Below are positions 62,684 through 64,000 of a stretch of DNA of 64,000 nt, piece after piece. The stretch covers positions 30,366 to 94,365 of the forward strand of contig DAOROA010000007.1 in the NCBI GenBank assembly GCA_035441325.1, read 5' to 3'. The notes under the pieces are model-generated. The model made no database searches and was not told the origin of the DNA. It worked only from the letters and a program-made list of their open reading frames with translations. The translations under genes and the position numbers were made by a program. How positions within the stretch are numbered: the stretch's first letter is position 1; every line of letters starts with the position of its first letter. The DNA is from Competibacter_A sp002352125 (lineage in GTDB: Bacteria > Pseudomonadota > Gammaproteobacteria > Competibacterales > Competibacteraceae).

Positions 62684-64000
62684 TCACGCCGCCAGGCGTT
62701 CGTTCAACTCCACCAGCACCTTCTGCGCGGCGATGGGAATCACCGTGCCGGGGCCGAAGATGGCGGCGGCGCCGTTGGCCTTGAGGTACTCGTAGTCCTG
62801 GGCGGGGATCACGCCGCCGATGACCACCATGATGTCCTCGCGGCCCAGCTTCTTCAGTTCCGCAATCAGTTGCGGCAGCAAAGTCTTGTGGCCGGCAGCC
62901 AGCGAACTCATGCCGACGACGTGCACGTCGTTTTCCACCGCTTGCCGGGCGACTTCCTCCGGGGTCTGGAACAGCGCGCCGATGTCCACGTCGAAACCAA
63001 GGTCGGCGAACGCCGTGGCGATCACCTTCGCGCCCCGGTCGTGGCCGTCCTGACCCAGCTTGGCGACCAGAATGCGCGGGCGGCGGCCTTCGTTCTTTTC
63101 GAACTCGTCGGCCATCTGGCGGACCTTGGCGATTTCCTCGGCCTCGCCGAATTCGCTGCTGTATACCCCGGAGATGGCGCGGATGATCGCCTTGTGCCGG
63201 CCGAACACCTTTTCCATCGCGTCGGAGATTTCGCCTAGACTGGCGCGGGCGCGGGCCGCTTCCACCGCCTTCTCCAGCAGATTGCCGGAACCGGAACTGG
63301 CGGATTCGGTGATGGCGCTCAGGCAGGCTTTGACCTTGGCCTCGTCGCGCTGGGCGCGCAGCTTGTGCAGGCGTTGCACCTGCGCCTCGCGCACGGCGGT
63401 GTTGTCGATGGCGAGAATTTCCAGCGGGTCTTCTTTCGCCAGCCGGTACTTGTTGACGCCGACGATGGTTTCCTTACCGGAGTCGATCTGCGCCTGCCGC
63501 CGCGCCGCCGCTTCCTCGATACGCATCTTGGGCAGGCCGGTCTCGATGGCTTTGGCCATGCCGCCCAGGCTTTCCACTTCCTGGATGTGACCCCAAGCCC
63601 GCTTGACCAGTTCGGTGGTCAGCGCCTCGACGTAATACGAGCCGCCCCACGGGTCCAGCACCTTGCAGATCGCCGTTTCGTCCTGCAAATAAAGTTGGGT
63701 GTTGCGGGCGATGCGCGCCGAGAAGTCGGTCGGCAGGGCGATGGCCTCGTCCAGCGCGTTGGTGTGCAGCGACTGGGTGTGGCCCAGCGCCGCCGCCAGC
63801 GCCTCGATGCAGGTCCGGGCGACGTTGTTGAATGGGTCTTGCTCGGTCAAGCTCCAACCCGAAGTCTGGCTGTGCGTGCGCAGCGCCATCGACTTGTCGC
63901 TCTTCGGGTTGAACTGCTTGATGATCTTGGCCCACAGCAGCCGCCCGGCGCGCATCTTGGCCACTTCCATGAAGTAGTTCATGCCGATGGCCCAGAAGAA
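62684..64000 (-). CDS. scpA: Methylmalonyl-CoA mutase, C-terminal part (5' end outside window)
   Basis: Adenosylcobalamin enzyme interconverting succinyl-CoA and (R)-methylmalonyl-CoA. The frame is open to the window edge (F-F-W-A-I-G-M-N-Y-F-M), so the N-terminal half lies beyond 64000. The visible part covers the end of the TIM barrel (S-G-W-S-L-T-E-Q-D-P, Q-S-L-H-T-N-A-L-D-E-A) and the whole B12 domain. The cobalt-ligand motif is K-L-G-Q-D-G-H-D-R-G, then G-M-S-S-L-A-A-G-H and V-I-G-G-V-I-P. The single-chain arrangement with its own B12 domain equals MutB/ScpA/Mcm. MeaB is on the same strand downstream. Confidence 0.95.
   Translation of the reverse strand, partial: FFWAIGMNYFMEVAKMRAGRLLWAKIIKQFNPKSDKSMALRTHSQTSGWSLTEQDPFNNVARTCIEALAAALGHTQSLHTNALDEAIALPTDFSARIARNTQLYLQDETAICKVLDPWGGSYYVEALTTELVKRAWGHIQEVESLGGMAKAIETGLPKMRIEEAAARRQAQIDSGKETIVGVNKYRLAKEDPLEILAIDNTAVREAQVQRLHKLRAQRDEAKVKACLSAITESASSGSGNLLEKAVEAARARASLGEISDAMEKVFGRHKAIIRAISGVYSSEFGEAEEIAKVRQMADEFEKNEGRRPRILVAKLGQDGHDRGAKVIATAFADLGFDVDIGALFQTPEEVARQAVENDVHVVGMSSLAAGHKTLLPQLIAELKKLGREDIMVVIGGVIPAQDYEYLKANGAAAIFGPGTVIPIAAQKVLVELNERLAA

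Noticed and set aside
1..64000. tRNA, rRNA and intact insertion-sequence genes
   Set aside because: Looked for T-loop-like GGTTCGAATCC patterns, rRNA signatures and transposase motifs by eye and found none. A covariance-model tRNA/rRNA scan and a transposase profile search would be needed to be certain.

Overview
The window looks like a chromosomal segment of a G+C-rich gammaproteobacterium. The evidence is the pilMNOPQ operon followed by aroK-aroB, a PilS/PilR pair beside a type IV pilin gene with a sigma-54 promoter, TfpX/TfpZ, sucCD, class I fumarase and a glutamine-dependent NAD synthetase. The combination of methylmalonyl-CoA mutase, MeaB and a Chloroflexus-like malyl-CoA lyase would suit a storage-polymer former of the Competibacter/Contendobacter type, but that placement is inference. 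The sequence is draft: 100 N lie at 46336-46435. I saw no rRNA or tRNA genes, CRISPR arrays or intact insertion sequences.

Layout. 1-3.5 kb: gpsA and small conserved genes. 3.7-11.2 kb: pilMNOPQ, chained by ATGA overlaps, then a large Ig-like lipoprotein gene and a terminator. 11.3-15.2 kb: aroK-aroB facing a hemE-Nudix-CBS operon. 15.2-16.8 kb: a gene-poor stretch with possible decayed reading frames. 16.8-28 kb: an EAL-HDOD regulator with a small partner, class I fumarase, a CorA-like transporter, a RimK-like ATP-grasp ligase beside a GNAT/C39-peptidase fusion, argE and an AEC transporter.

27.9-40.5 kb is a second type IV pilus locus. It holds a TfpX/TfpZ accessory protein, two paralogous TMTC-like GT-C/TPR membrane proteins, a YbhN-type flippase-like protein, a Dpm1-like GT2 enzyme, a methyltransferase, the major pilin with a near-consensus sigma-54 promoter, a coiled-coil PD-(D/E)XK-like protein, and PilR-PilS. 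Several of the middle genes are strikingly A+T-rich. I read this as a pilin assembly and O-glycosylation cassette in which GT2 charges a polyprenyl phosphate, the flippase-like protein moves it, and the GT-C protein transfers the sugar. This is the most interesting system in the window.

40.6-57.6 kb: sucCD, nadE, suhB, a secreted repeat protein broken by the assembly gap, pspA, a 1917-residue polytopic membrane protein, pdxA preceded by a coupled small ORF, a CDP-archaeol-synthase-like gene, a metallophosphoesterase and an iron-containing alcohol dehydrogenase. 57.6-64 kb: malyl-CoA lyase, meaB and the 3' part of methylmalonyl-CoA mutase on one strand. These are split by an A+T-rich insert carrying a frameshifted HD-GYP gene, small unknown genes and palindromic intergenic repeats. 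The mutase/MeaB/lyase group points to propionyl-CoA, methylmalonyl-CoA and malyl-CoA interconversion feeding the TCA cycle, to which sucCD and fumarase also belong.
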